In this document: positions 1 to 11,018 of the stretch, in pieces
How positions within the stretch are numbered: the first letter of the stretch is position 1
Layout: each line of letters starts with the position of its first letter
The notes under the pieces: model-generated
Seen by the model: only the letters and a program-made list of their open reading frames with translations
What the model was told of the DNA's origin: nothing
Databases searched by the model: none
NCBI RefSeq assembly: GCF_012489685.1
Contig: NC_080044.1
Span: 72,464,732-72,528,731, forward strand
Length of the DNA: 64,000 nucleotides
Reading direction: 5' to 3'
Origin: Lotus japonicus
Lineage: Eukaryota > Streptophyta > Magnoliopsida > Fabales > Fabaceae
Program-made: the position numbers and the translations under genes

Positions 1-2650
1 CGTTATCAAGGAAGAAAGCTGACATTCTAGAGTCTGAGGTTCTTCTTCCAATAAGAAAAGTACATCATGATCTACTAAACACACAACCAAGTTGCCCAAT
101 TTTGTTCCTTATATCGCAGAATGGTTACTATCCTTGTTTAATAGGAAACTAAGCTAAGCTCAAAATTTCAGTTAGAAATAGAAAGTGCTATAAATATATC
201 AGTTTAAAAAGGGAAAATCAACTTTATGAGAGAGGAGAATCAGAAGCAATTGCTAAATACCTTTCTCAGACAGTAATTTTTTACTTTTTTTCCTGGAACC
301 CTTGTAGCACGACCGTGCATTTTTTGCATCTGCAAAATCTGTGTCAAACTTGGATTTGATGAAATTCAAATTTTTACCATCATCGGTCCCACTGGAGGCC
401 TCCTTTATGTCACTCAGATGCTTGTTGACATTTTTCACAGGTTCTAAATTCATCTCATAGCGTCTTATTCCCTTTTCCTGAGTCCTTCCTCTTCTAGTAT
501 TTTCTCTACTGCTACGATGAATTGTTTTTCTAGAATAATCTCCATTGTCACCTTCTGTGCTTCCTAAACTCAACTCAGAACTACGCTCATCCATGTCAGA
601 ACTGCAAAGCTTGGCTTCAGCCATTTCTGATTTAACATGCTGAAAATCACAACTACCTAGAATAAGCTTTCATTTAAAAGAAATAACAGAAAAGGACAAT
701 TGATGTTGTAGAAGTAATACCTTCTTCCCACTTTTCAGATCAGATGATGGCATGTTTTTCTTGTTTGGTGATCCAGAAATTTTTGAAGAGCCACCGCCTC
801 TTTGTGAAGCCTCTGTCAATGCTAATGCAATCTTATGAGCAACATCATTAGTATCAACCATTTGTTTGGATCCCTGCCTAGCGAGTGAAAATAACTTCTC
901 CCCATTATCTTTACCAATAGAATATGAAATAGGGATGCGGGGAGTCCTTTTTCGAACAGCATGAGGCTTAATTCCTGAAACAATATCACAAAAAGTAAGT
1001 TTGTTTATAGATTTTACCTAAGCAATAGAAAATCCTTCTAAAATTCAAAAAATACTTGAGCAAGATAAAATACTTCATGAAATTCAAATACAAATAAATA
1101 GAATATCTTCAAAGATAAGCAGCCTGCATGGTTCCAGTAAGAGGAAAATTTACCCAATTTTCCTTAATCTTAATGTAACATTTAGTGGTTAAAAAACCAA
1201 AACAAAAGCAGGTTAAATGAGAGAATTGAGAAAAAGTAATGTTCACATGTAGTTTGACATATTAACCTACCAGAATGCCTTTTCTTCAACAATGACAGGC
1301 AACCATCATCACCTGATGCAACAGAATGTGACTGAGAATGATCTGAAAAGTGTCCATCTAATGCTTTATTGTCATTTAGATGCTTTCCTCGCAAACGCTT
1401 TTGAGACTTTTTAGGTTTTCCTGCATCTTCATTGCTTTCTTTACCACTGTCACTTCCTCCCTGCCAAATAAAATTACTCATAATTAAATTGCTTATGAAC
1501 GTTCGTCAGAAACTAGTTGTGTTAATGATTGCAAATTATACAATTTATTTTGCATATTCAACCACCATATGGGGCAGGAACAGGAATGTTACTTAAACTG
1601 GAGGACCAACATAAGTGTTCACTAAAAACATGTCAAACGTTTAAATTCATTCTTACCAGTACACTGTAATGGTCTGTCATCATTGCTATCAGTCCAATAA
1701 CAGAAGCAGTTCCCTCTGGAAGAGATAAGTATGCCTAAAAATTAACCAAATGAATAGCATGTTTTACAAATGATATACCACACATATGAATAAATTAATC
1801 AGGATGTTGAAGCTTTTACTGCACTTACCCTGTTCATCGTGTACAGGGCTTCTACCATTTCCATAGATCTATTACGTACTGCAAGAGCAACCTGTAAACA
1901 TAGGTAAAAAAATTCACTCAAAGACAACATGTTCAGTAATAACATTGCACCGAGAGATCGCAGTACATCCAAGAAGGTAGATTCACAAAACAAGACACAA
2001 TCTTGATCCTTCAACTTTCCATTGAATTTTAAAAGGTATTTACTAGATATATAGCTCATCTATGAGACAAAAACGTGATGGTGAGAATTTATTATCAATC
2101 TATAGTGAATAAAAAAATCCTTACGACTAACAATTATAACTAACCTTCTTCCAATCCTTCCCATATTTACGGTAAGCTTCATAGAAACGCTCAAGCTCCT
2201 CCTTACTCCACTGTGGCCCTAACATATCAGCCAATTTTCTCTTCTGCATATTATTGAGATTTGAAAGATAATTATTATTTAAGAAATAAATTCATAATTC
2301 CTTACTAACTTTTATGAAAATTCTTTAAATTTTTTTAACACCAAAGTTAATATTTAACAAAGTTTTAAAAGAAAAAAGTATGATGATGACTTATTTTCAG
2401 CTTGATTGACAGGAGCATGCTCAAAAGGGTAAAAAGAGATACGAGAAAAGGACAAAGGTCATTCCATTATTTTAATTGAGGTATGAAAATAACTCCTTTC
2501 CAAATAAGTTAAAAATACCTTCTGAACACCAGCACTTGCCTTCTGCCTAGTCTTGACCACATTCGCAGCATCTTTATCTCTACTGGATGCAGCCTCATGA
2601 ATATTAGAAAGCTTCTTTTTTACACTTCTAGATTTCCTAGAAGGGGCCAT
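1..2650 (-). CDS. ALY: ALWAYS EARLY (LIN-9-like) Myb/SANT protein, N-terminal part
   Basis: Nuclear LIN-9/Mip130-type protein of plant MuvB-like/DREAM complexes. Seven coding exons are legible on the minus strand: 2519-2650, 2145-2243, 1829-1891, 1657-1734, 1271-1460, 721-974 and 261-639, all with GT-AG borders and closing phases. The start [13 protein letters not shown] matches the conserved N-terminus of the ALY family. Exons 2-4 encode the SANT/Myb domain ([51 protein letters not shown]), followed by a [13 protein letters not shown] segment typical of ALY proteins. Exons 5-7 are basic, Ser/Lys-rich linker. The next exon could not be placed in positions 1-250, and the DIRP domain expected further on lies left of the window, so the gene is partial. 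Family assignment is firm; the paralogue (ALY1, 2 or 3) is not determined. Confidence 0.9.
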
Positions 2651-4240
2651 GACTGATTTCCTTGTCTGTCTGAAAAATACCAGAAAGGCAGAGGAGCTTA
2701 AATTACATCTACCACAAAAAAGAGGGGGCGGGGAGAGAGAGAGAGCATAGAAAAGAAGGTTCTATATATGACAATCTAAAACTTGGTCGAGATGATCAAT
2801 AAATGAAATGGCACCTTCTTTCCCTCTAAAAATAATGTTGATGAGGAATCACACGCTCAAAACCCAGAAGATGATTTCTGCAAATCAAAAGTAAAATGTC
2901 TGAAGTTTGCCAATGAAGAATATAGCACATTTTACAATTAAGTCGTCAGAATTTACATGAGTTTATTTTGATTGCATGTATAATAGAGGTTTTACAGCTA
3001 CATCTATAATGCATGATAACAATTTGACATACCACACATAAAAACACCACTGTTCAAGCTATTAATGCCAACTTAAGTATCACATTAGGCACAGATGATA
3101 GGTCGCAGAATGTACGAATACGGACTACAAGTTGAACAAAAAACAGAAATTCCAAATTACTCAATCACACGAATACAACACTTTGAAACCATAAACGCTT
3201 AACACCAAGGCCTTAAGCCCGGATTGCATTGAACTACACTTTTTCAGAGACTTCCCAAGTCCAAATCCCCACCTCCTCCAAGAGAAGAGAAGATGCACAA
3301 CATAACTCTAATAGCATGTTTGGATCCAACTTTAATTCTCAAGAATCACTTTTTCCCCTAGTAACTCTTCTCCAAGAATCACTTCTCCCCCAAATGTGAA
3401 AATCTACCTCCTGGTTTACAAAAACAAGAACACTGGATCATGCAATCAACTAACCCCATTTGGCCACTGCTACCCCACAGACTGAAAGAGAAATATTCAT
3501 TCAAAACACAGACTCAGTGAAGCATTGATAACAATTCACAGTGTCTAAAATTAACAAAACTTTACCCTCTGTAATGTAACAGACCCAACCCCATTTTTCC
3601 AGTGTCAGCGATTCTGAAGTGCCCCAACCCACTCACTCACCCACCGATTTTCCCGCCAGCCAATAGAAAACCCACATTGAAGCTTGAATTTCAATTCAGC
3701 ACAGACATGAAAGAAAACGAGAAAAAGCAACAAAAAGGGAAAATTGCAGCTTGGCCTAGTTTGGCAGCTGAGAAAAGCAAGTGCATGTGCGTGAAGGGAA
3801 GAAATTCAGAAAGCGCACCCAAAATTCTCCAGAACTTGAGATGAAGTGATCCAGCTAATTCACTACCCCTAACACCCAACCCTGTTGAATGTTGATTTCA
3901 CTTTATCACAGTTCATGAAAACTCGAAACCAAACAAGGAATTGGAATATTTCACAAAAATAACGCTTTGATCTGAAGAAGTTCAAAGGAGGAGAAGTAAT
4001 TGAAATTGGGAATCTGAGATGATGAAAAGCGCTTACCATTGCCAGAGAGATCAAAATCAGTGAAAGGAGATAAATGAAGAAGAAGTGAAGATGATTGTGA
4101 AGCAGAGGGGAGAGGAAACTCACCGATCAAGGAGAATCTGGATTGAATTGTGAATTGAATTGAAGGAGAGATGGAGAATTCGAGAGAAGCGAAGAGAAGA
4201 GAAGATGATGAACAAGTTGAAGTTGTTGTTGTTGTTGTTG
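2651..4240 (-). other. 5' leader region of the ALY gene, probably with introns
   Basis: No protein-coding exon is convincing here. A splice acceptor ends at 2670, so 2651-2669 would be leader sequence joined to the start codon. Donor-like sites on the minus strand lie near 4122 (CCTTGATCG|GTGAG) and near 4038 (GGCAATG|GTAAG), suggesting a first exon at about 4123-4240 and alternative donors. The presumed first exon contains a (CAA)n run on the transcript strand (4220-4240) and a TC-rich stretch, both common in plant leaders. Exact exon borders and the transcription start are inferred. Confidence 0.5.
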
Positions 4241-5275
4241 CTGGCGTAAACTAAACCAAACAAGACAATTGAGGTCGGGGGTATAACCGCGAAACTTTAA
4301 AATAATGCGACCATTATTCTTTCTTTCTTTTGCTTTTTTTACCATGAAAAGTTTGTGACTTTGTGTGTGTTTGGATTCAAAACAAAATTCTATTCATTTT
4401 TACGTCCACGTTGAGAAGTATAAGAAGAGAGATAATAGTGAGAGATGTGATATGTGATGTTGATGGGAAGTCTGATGAATCACTCTAAGGTTGAATGTAT
4501 CCTTTCTAGTCTGGTGATGGTGGTGAACCTTTGTCTAACGTATGTACTTCTTCGTTGATATATTGTGTGCTCTCTGTCCAGAGACATTTTGATGTTCAAG
4601 TTACTAAAAGTATATGTTGGGAATGATTTGAGTAACTTGGTTCATTTGATACTCGATCTTTTAGATAGTGGGGCGAAGCGTTCTGGGTTTGGACAATGTT
4701 GTCGGAGTTTCTGTGCAATGTGTTAATTGATTTGTAGCTGATCAAGTGGTTTTTCTTCAAACATATGGATGATAGATCTTGGCTCTGCCACTGTCCATCA
4801 TCAAGAGTTGTGTTTGGTCATTGGACACTTGGTTGTTGATCTCGAGAGTTTTTAGTGGAAAAGTCAAGGGAATAGCGATTCGTGTTGAGTACAGAGTAGT
4901 ATAATGGTTCGTGTTGAGTCTGATGCAGTGAGTCATTTGGAAGACATGAATTGGACTGGTGATGTAGTTGTTGTCTCGTATGAGTTGGTATGTATGCTTC
5001 AGTTATGGCATTAGATGTTAAGTTGTAACTCAACTTTGAAGTTCAAATTTGAACTACACACCCAAACCAAAATGATGAAAAAAGAGAGTAGGGAAAATAA
5101 AATTAGTAAAAATGACTTGGAAATATGTGAGTGCAAATATATATATATATATATATAAAATGTGATTTGAATTTCCACTATATTAATAAAAAGTGTTCTT
5201 CAAATATATTGTGATAGTACTATACTTTTGAGTTTTGACCATGGCGGGTGAAAATCAGTGCATGTAACATTACAT
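4241..5275. other. Intergenic, no gene recognised
   Basis: AT-rich sequence upstream of the ALY gene. Short open frames lack family resemblance. A (TA)n run lies at about 5138-5157. Nothing else is supported. Confidence 0.5.
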
Positions 5276-5283
5276 CGCATGAG

Positions 5284-5980
5284 TAGGGGTGTTCATCGGT
5301 TCGGATCGATCCGATGAAACCGACGAACCGAACCGAACCAAAGTAATTGGATTGGTTTTTTTTGTTATTTGGTTCAAAACCGATCCAAACCGATAAAAAC
5401 CAATGAAGATTGGTTCGGTTCACGGTTTGAAAAATTAAAAACCAATGAACCGATGAACCGAACCGATGATAAATATTTATTTACAAAATATTTAATATAT
5501 ATATATATATATGTATTTATAAAAGTAATCTTTTGAAGAAATAATGTTCATGTTAGACTTTTTATGTTTGTTAGACTTATTATGTTTTTGTTTTCTATTA
5601 TTAATTTGTAATAGTACTAATATCAAACACCAATTTAAGCATTTCTACATTGTTAAGTAATTAAGTTGTTGATTATGAATTATGGATTTGTGATTAAGTT
5701 ATGATTGAGTTATTGATTTGTCATTTTTATGCATTGTTAAGTTGTGAATCATATGTGATTGCTTTATTTTTAAAGTTGTGGAATTGATATTGACAACTAA
5801 AAAAAGAAGTTGTGAAACCGATGAACCGAACCGATCCAAACCGTTCATCATCAATTCGGTTCGGTTCGGTTTTGAAACTTTTTTGGTTAACAATTGGTGG
5901 AAACCGAACCAATGAATTTTGATTGAATCGGTTTTCGGTTTCACCTAAAACCGGTCCAAACCGAACCGCGAACACCCCTA
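5284..5980. mobile_element. hAT-type non-autonomous element (MITE), 697 bp
   Basis: Terminal inverted repeats TAGGGGTGTTC / GAACACCCCTA bound the element. The flanks carry a perfect 8-bp target-site duplication, CGCATGAG at 5276-5283 and 5981-5988. Eight-base duplications and TAGGGGTG-like termini are the hAT signature. Both subterminal regions (about 5295-5465 and 5815-5970) are packed with degenerate AACCGAACCG repeats in opposite orientation, while the middle is AT-rich with (TA)n near 5489-5514. No transposase is encoded; open frames inside are chance readings through the repeats. Confidence 0.9.
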
Positions 5981-5988
5981 CGCATGAG

Positions 5989-7310
5989 TGCAACATGAAC
6001 GTATTTTTAACTTAACTCATAAGAAGTGCTATACTCACATTTTATCTTGGGGCGAATTAAAATATTGCAAACATCAATCCTTTCATTATTATACCATTTA
6101 ATATTTAATAAATGTGCAGGATATCTACCGTTAATTGTTTTTACATTTGTGAGTGTGATGTGAATTGAGTAATTTCCTATTTAAAATGTTTTGAAACCAA
6201 GTTAAACCTCACAAACCTTTTTTACTCATACTCTTCACATTCCAAATTTGTTTTTGTTTAACAAAAAAATCCCAATAAATACTTACTATTTTTTGTATAG
6301 GCTTAAAAGCACATTTGGTCCCCCACGAATGTGCTTTGTGCAAAATTAGTCCCTAAACTATTTTTTTAGCATTCTCAGTCCCCCACGTTATCCTCCGCGG
6401 CGGCTCCTGGTTAGTAGCTTTGTTCCTTTTCAACTCCGTTCCTTCTGATTATGGATTGTGGGTGGGTTTTGTAGTGGTTTTGAGAAGGGACATTGTGGGT
6501 GGGTTTCTTGTGGTCATGATGTTTCTGAGTAAGGGTTTTGGTCAGTAGAGGATTCTTTATTTGGACAGTATTAAAGTGAGGAAGAAATGAGGGGTTGGTT
6601 GAAGAGTAAGGAGAGGAGGAGCAAGAATGATTGAGAAGGGAGGAGGAAAGGTGGGTGTGGCTCTCTGCTACAGATTGGGAAAGGAAGGACAAGGATGGAA
6701 AAAATGAGGAACTAATGGTATTTTTGTCATTTCAATAAAATTATTGGAGTGCATCATGATAGTTCACTTCTAAAGTGACTCACGGAAGACACCATCCAGC
6801 TGAGTATTCAACATCATTATTTGATGGGAGTTAGTAGCAATTAAAAATAATGTGACGGGAAAAAGGTTCGCCAGTCCGCTCATGCTGTGGTTCTAGGAGA
6901 TCGCCGCGGTTGTTTGACCGGTGAGGGCAAAGGGGCTGCAATTTGGTCTCGTGGGTCAATCTTGTTTTTCTATCACATCATAAATTGTTTTTTTCTTTCT
7001 TTCTAATTTCACTTTCTTATATTGCCATTTCTCTTTGCGTGTGGAGTTAAGTACTTATTATTTACTTTTAAAAAAAATACTTATAATAGAAAAATTATGT
7101 GGGGCCATAACCCCTCCAAAGTCAAAGAGATGAGTGAGAACTCAGAATTTTGTCCACTTAAATCGGCCACTTCATCACAGTTATTGTTGTACACTTTTTC
7201 CATATGTAAGTTTTATACTTGCCTACCTGCTTGGTTTGTTAATCTTAACCAAAGCCTGCATCCATTTTGTTAAAACTTTAAATGTATAGTTAGAGTACCA
7301 ACAAGGGGTT
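5989..7310. other. Intergenic with a partial legume-type repeat end
   Basis: At 6300-6395 the sequence reads like one end of the GGCTTAAA...TTGGTCCCC dispersed repeats (compare 48340-48854), with several short 'agtcccc' and 'ggtccccc' motifs, but no matching opposite end was found. The rest is AT-rich without recognisable coding content. Confidence 0.4.
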
Positions 7311-7326
7311 AGATAAGGATGAGAAA

Positions 7327-7477
7327 CCTCAAGAGTTAGCTCAAGTGGTAAGAGCTAGGGGACATAAGGGTTGAGGAGGGGAAGGTCCAAGGTTCGAATT
7401 CTGAAAGAGAAATTTAAAGAGATTTTTTAATTTATTAACAAATAACAACTAACCTTAATATTTGCCTATAAAAAAAG
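7327..7477 (+). mobile_element. tRNA-derived SINE, copy 1
   Basis: A pol III A box (TAGCTCAAGTGG, about 7337) and a B box (GGTTCGAATTC, about 7391) lie in a tRNA-like head, followed by a short body ending ACAACTAAC...TTTGCCTATA and an A-rich tail. The insertion is bounded by a 16-bp direct repeat (agataaggatgagaaa at 7311-7326 and 7478-7493), the footprint of LINE-dependent retroposition. Its 3' body matches the SINE at 16469-16613, so both belong to one family. Confidence 0.87.
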
Positions 7478-7493
7478 AGATAAGGATGAGAAA

Positions 7494-8050
7494 AAAAATT
7501 TAAACGAGAAGTATATTGAGAAATTATTTGTGTTGACTAATCACGTTTCAAGTTTCAACATTTTTCAATGCACAGTTAAACTCCTGACGGAATCTAAAAC
7601 CAAGAATAGAAAGAGATATTAATAACGTGTAGTTGAAAACAGTCCATCTTTATGTGAAATGCTGGACGCTTTTATTATTCATATATAAAAAATTTCATAT
7701 GGAATCCCTGAAATTTAAAGTGAGAAGCTTGTTAAGTTGGAACTTAGTTAGTTGATATTATAATAACTGTGGCGATCAATTTTGAAAAATCATCTGTATT
7801 TAGAGTGATTTTTTTCAATGTACATTAGACATTTTATGTAAATTAAATCCTTGATTTGCTGTCAATTTTTTTCTTCTTCTTTGATAGATGTCGTGGTTCA
7901 GAAAAATATCCCTCACAACAAATGTCTTTTTTATAATTTGAACTTGTGCTCAAATTCTTATGGGGTCTAGCTTGCTTATCACTTGACCAACACTTTGTGC
8001 AAGAGCTACATTTTTTTTGGTACATTGGAAATTTAAACAAACAAACGAAA
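7494..8050. other. Intergenic, no gene recognised
   Basis: AT-rich, with only short meaningless open frames. No feature is supported. Confidence 0.4.
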
Positions 8051-8962
8051 CTACACCCCTATAGTATCCTTGAAAATTAACGGCACAACCCGATTAGGAG
8101 GATCCTCAAGGATAGTAAACACGCACTGAGGCGAGACACTCTGCGTAGAAATGTGCAGAGCATTAGCTTCCCGAGGGATATTTCTGAGGCGAGTCTCCCA
8201 ATCCCTGTCCAACAATTGATGAACATCTGCAAACTCACTAGCGTGAACATGCTGCACGAATTGATCATCCCTGAGTGCCTCCACACACTCCAAACAATCA
8301 GCCTCACACTGAACCTTCCTGACACCCATGCTCCAAATGAGCTCAAGGCCAAGTTTAAGAGCACGTACCTCAGCACTAACAAGATCGCCCCCACTCTAAC
8401 CAGCATAAAAACCTCGACACTAAACACCATTCGAATCACGAACCACAACCCCCATTCCCATAAGATGGTGGTCATGTTTGAAGGAGCCATCTACTGAGAG
8501 AGAAACAAAATCAACGAGTGGAGGAGTCCAAGACCTACGAGAACCAACAACATCCTCAAGTGACGTAGCCATAACTAACCAACGCAAATGGTCCCCGTAC
8601 TCTAGACGAATATAGCTACACACATAGTTCACTAACCACTATTTTTCCCATAAAACCATCTCATTCCTCCATCACCACACCACAGGGAGGCCACAAAAAG
8701 GGAAGAATTAGGCCCCAAGACGTGGGACCTGGTCCAAGTTTGTCAGCCAGGTCCTAGAAGTGAGGCCACGCAAGAGCATTAAGGTGCTACCATACCTCTA
8801 TGGAATACGAGTTCGTTACATAAACAATGTAGACGATCCTCTTTTGGTGAGAACAACGAGGGCAAGCCGCGGATGCCACAAAGCGATGAGAATTAACCTG
8901 AGTTGACTCATGCATAACAAGCCAAATGAACACACGAATCTTCTCCGGAGCCTTAATTTTCT
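8051..8962 (-). pseudogene. Degenerate LINE-type RNase H and zf-RVT remnant
   Basis: On the minus strand, 8632 down to 8051 reads in one continuous frame as a plant RNase H domain interrupted by two TAG codons near 8400-8425. The first acidic site is seen in VDGSFKHDHH with GMGVVVRDSNG, the second in SAEVRALKLGLELIWSMG, and the third in VQCEADCLECV. The C-terminal HIPREANALH lacks the Asp usual after REAN-xA, so the last catalytic residue is gone. Further upstream (about 8960-8790) a zinc-binding reverse-transcriptase region is legible (EKIRVFIWLVMHE, then AACPRCSH). This architecture is common at the 3' end of non-LTR elements in plants. It is a dead fragment; the reverse transcriptase itself is absent. 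Confidence 0.8.
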
Positions 8963-10230
8963 AAATTCATTTCCAATCCCCCCTCTAAGCGAGCCAGAAA
9001 ATAAAACTATTTGTGAAGGAAAATAAATCCTAAAATAAAACTAACTATAAAGAAAACAAATATGAAACAATTAAATCTTAATAATTACATGATATTTCAT
9101 TAATTACAAACTAAATAAAAAGACAATAAATCACAAATAGATGCAAATAAGAAATTAGACAAACATCTATTTATGATTTATTATCTTTTTATTTATTATT
9201 TAATTAATAAGATATAGTTTAACTTATTTAAGTGTGATTCTTGTACGTTATTATAAACACACATCAATATAAAAAATCTTTCTTTACAATCACAGGATAA
9301 TAACAGATAGCAGATCATTTCACCATTTCATGAAAATCAATTGAAAAATCTAAAAGCTAATCACACAAAGTTTATTCTCATAATTTATTTTGTTTTCAAA
9401 ACTAATGGTAGAATGTTTTGCAATATGCTTTGAACCAAATAAAGTGATTGTAACAAAAAAAAAAACTAAATAAAGTGATTGCATGAGAAAGGATCCCAAA
9501 ATCCAACAGTAACATAGTATGATAGTATGGTGAATTCCTGTAACCTTTTTACCACTTTTTAGGAAGATCTGTCTTTTACGCCACGTGAGCCAATTAACCT
9601 CTGTTTCATGCTCCTTTTTGCATCTGCAGCAGCCATCAGCCACAGTGTCCTTCTTGTCCAAAGATTAATTAACTAATTGACTAATTAATCAACGTTACTT
9701 TTGTATATATAATAACTAACTCTACTACAAAAAGGACAAATCCGTCATATCACGCACTGTATGCTATTCACTACTCTCTCACTGGCACTACCGCAAGCAT
9801 TCAAGGGCATTTTGGAAACCACACTCTTTATGGGCCAAATATCTCCCACCAACTTCTTTTGTTGGTTACTTTGCAATTCTCACAATAAAAAACACTCAAA
9901 TCATTATTTTTTGGTTACTATCACACAAACAACAACAAAGACTAATCTTCTCGTCGCAAATGCCAATGAACAACCGACCATGAAATATACTTTAATAATT
10001 GTTGAAGAAAAATAACACACTTAAATAATTCACAAAAATACAAACAAGTTTTAACACAACTAGCTGATTGATAGCTGAATTCCTAAAGATTTTGTTCAAG
10101 ATTCAATTCGTTGCTGACAGTGCATATGGAAAATGATTTGTTGGATCAGTCGGGACATACATACTTGCTTAATGGTCTTTGAGTCTCAAGAAAATTAATC
10201 TCATGACGACCAACTATCGGATAAAAAAAA
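8963..10230. other. Intergenic, no gene recognised
   Basis: AT-rich region between the LINE remnant and the hairpin element. Open frames are short and without family resemblance. Confidence 0.4.
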
Positions 10231-10413
10231 GAGATTAATTTCTATGCACCGACGGTGTAAAAAGTTTTACACCATCATTCAATCACAACCTTCCATTTCC
10301 TATTTTTAGATATTCTTAAATTCAAAATTAATTGTAAGCTAACAAAATGGAGGGATGTGATTGAATGATGGTGTAAAACTTATTTACACCGTCGGTGCAT
10401 AGAAATTAATCTC
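10231..10413. repeat. Long inverted-repeat hairpin MITE
   Basis: Two arms of about 57-60 bp (10231-10290 and 10354-10413) are near-perfect reverse complements. Each carries ATTTCTATGCACCGACGG, GTGTAAA and CACCATCATTCAATCACA, around a spacer of some 65 bp. The whole unit folds into one stem-loop. Similar GACGGTGTAAA hairpins are, in my recollection, abundant in legume genomes. It lies about 600 bp upstream of the CCCH gene start. Confidence 0.8.
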
Positions 10414-10744
10414 TAAAAAAAATCACAAAATCTAGTAGATTTGTACATTATTTTATCTTAAATAACTTTCCAAGCTTAATATTTGTTATATAGATTTTTA
10501 GTTCCTAATACAACATGTCATACCTACATACAAAGCTTCTTCTATTAATTTATTTTCAATAATTTTCCAATCTACTAAATCTCTGTCAAGTAGATTTTTA
10601 ATTCCCAATATACAGCATGCATTATTATTATAATTACAATAATGGGAACAAATTAGTAGTATTTTGGGGTTAAATATTTGGTAATTTTGTGAGATATTTG
10701 GCGGGTACATACATACATAAATAAAATAAAACCAACTATCTCTC

Positions 10745-11018
10745 ATTCTCCCACCAATAAAAAGGAAAGAAAAAGATAAAACAAAACAAAAAACGCTTTG
10801 AAACTGAAAAAGAAAGAGAGAGAAACTAGAGAGAGAAAGCTAGTGTGTGTGTATGTAGAAGAAAAGAAACACAGACCCTGTGTGCGCGTGCGAGAGAGAA
10901 AGAGAGAGTGAAACCCCTGAAAATCCCAACCCGTTTTCACACACTCTTGATCGGAATCTCCCATTCTGCGTTTCCGATTCGCTTCCAAACCCTCTTGCTC
11001 CCCGGTTTCGTCCGTACA
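10745..11018 (+). promoter_or_regulatory. Presumed 5' leader of the CCCH gene, with minimal uORF
   Basis: The 270 bp before the start codon contain a GA-rich tract (about 10806-10840), typical of plant leaders or core promoters. A start-stop upstream ORF, ATGTAG, lies at 10853-10858. An AT-rich stretch near 10710-10730 could be the core promoter. The transcription start is not known, so whether the uORF is in the mRNA is inference. Confidence 0.4.

Noticed and set aside
1..250. Possible next ALY exon containing [11 protein letters not shown] on the minus strand
   Set aside because: No acceptor with the right phase gave a stretch resembling ALY proteins, so the frame is probably intronic or chance.
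5220..5996. Several open frames rich in Asn-Arg-Thr-Glu and Phe-Gly-Ser
   Set aside because: They are translations of the AACCGAACCG arrays of the hAT element, not proteins.
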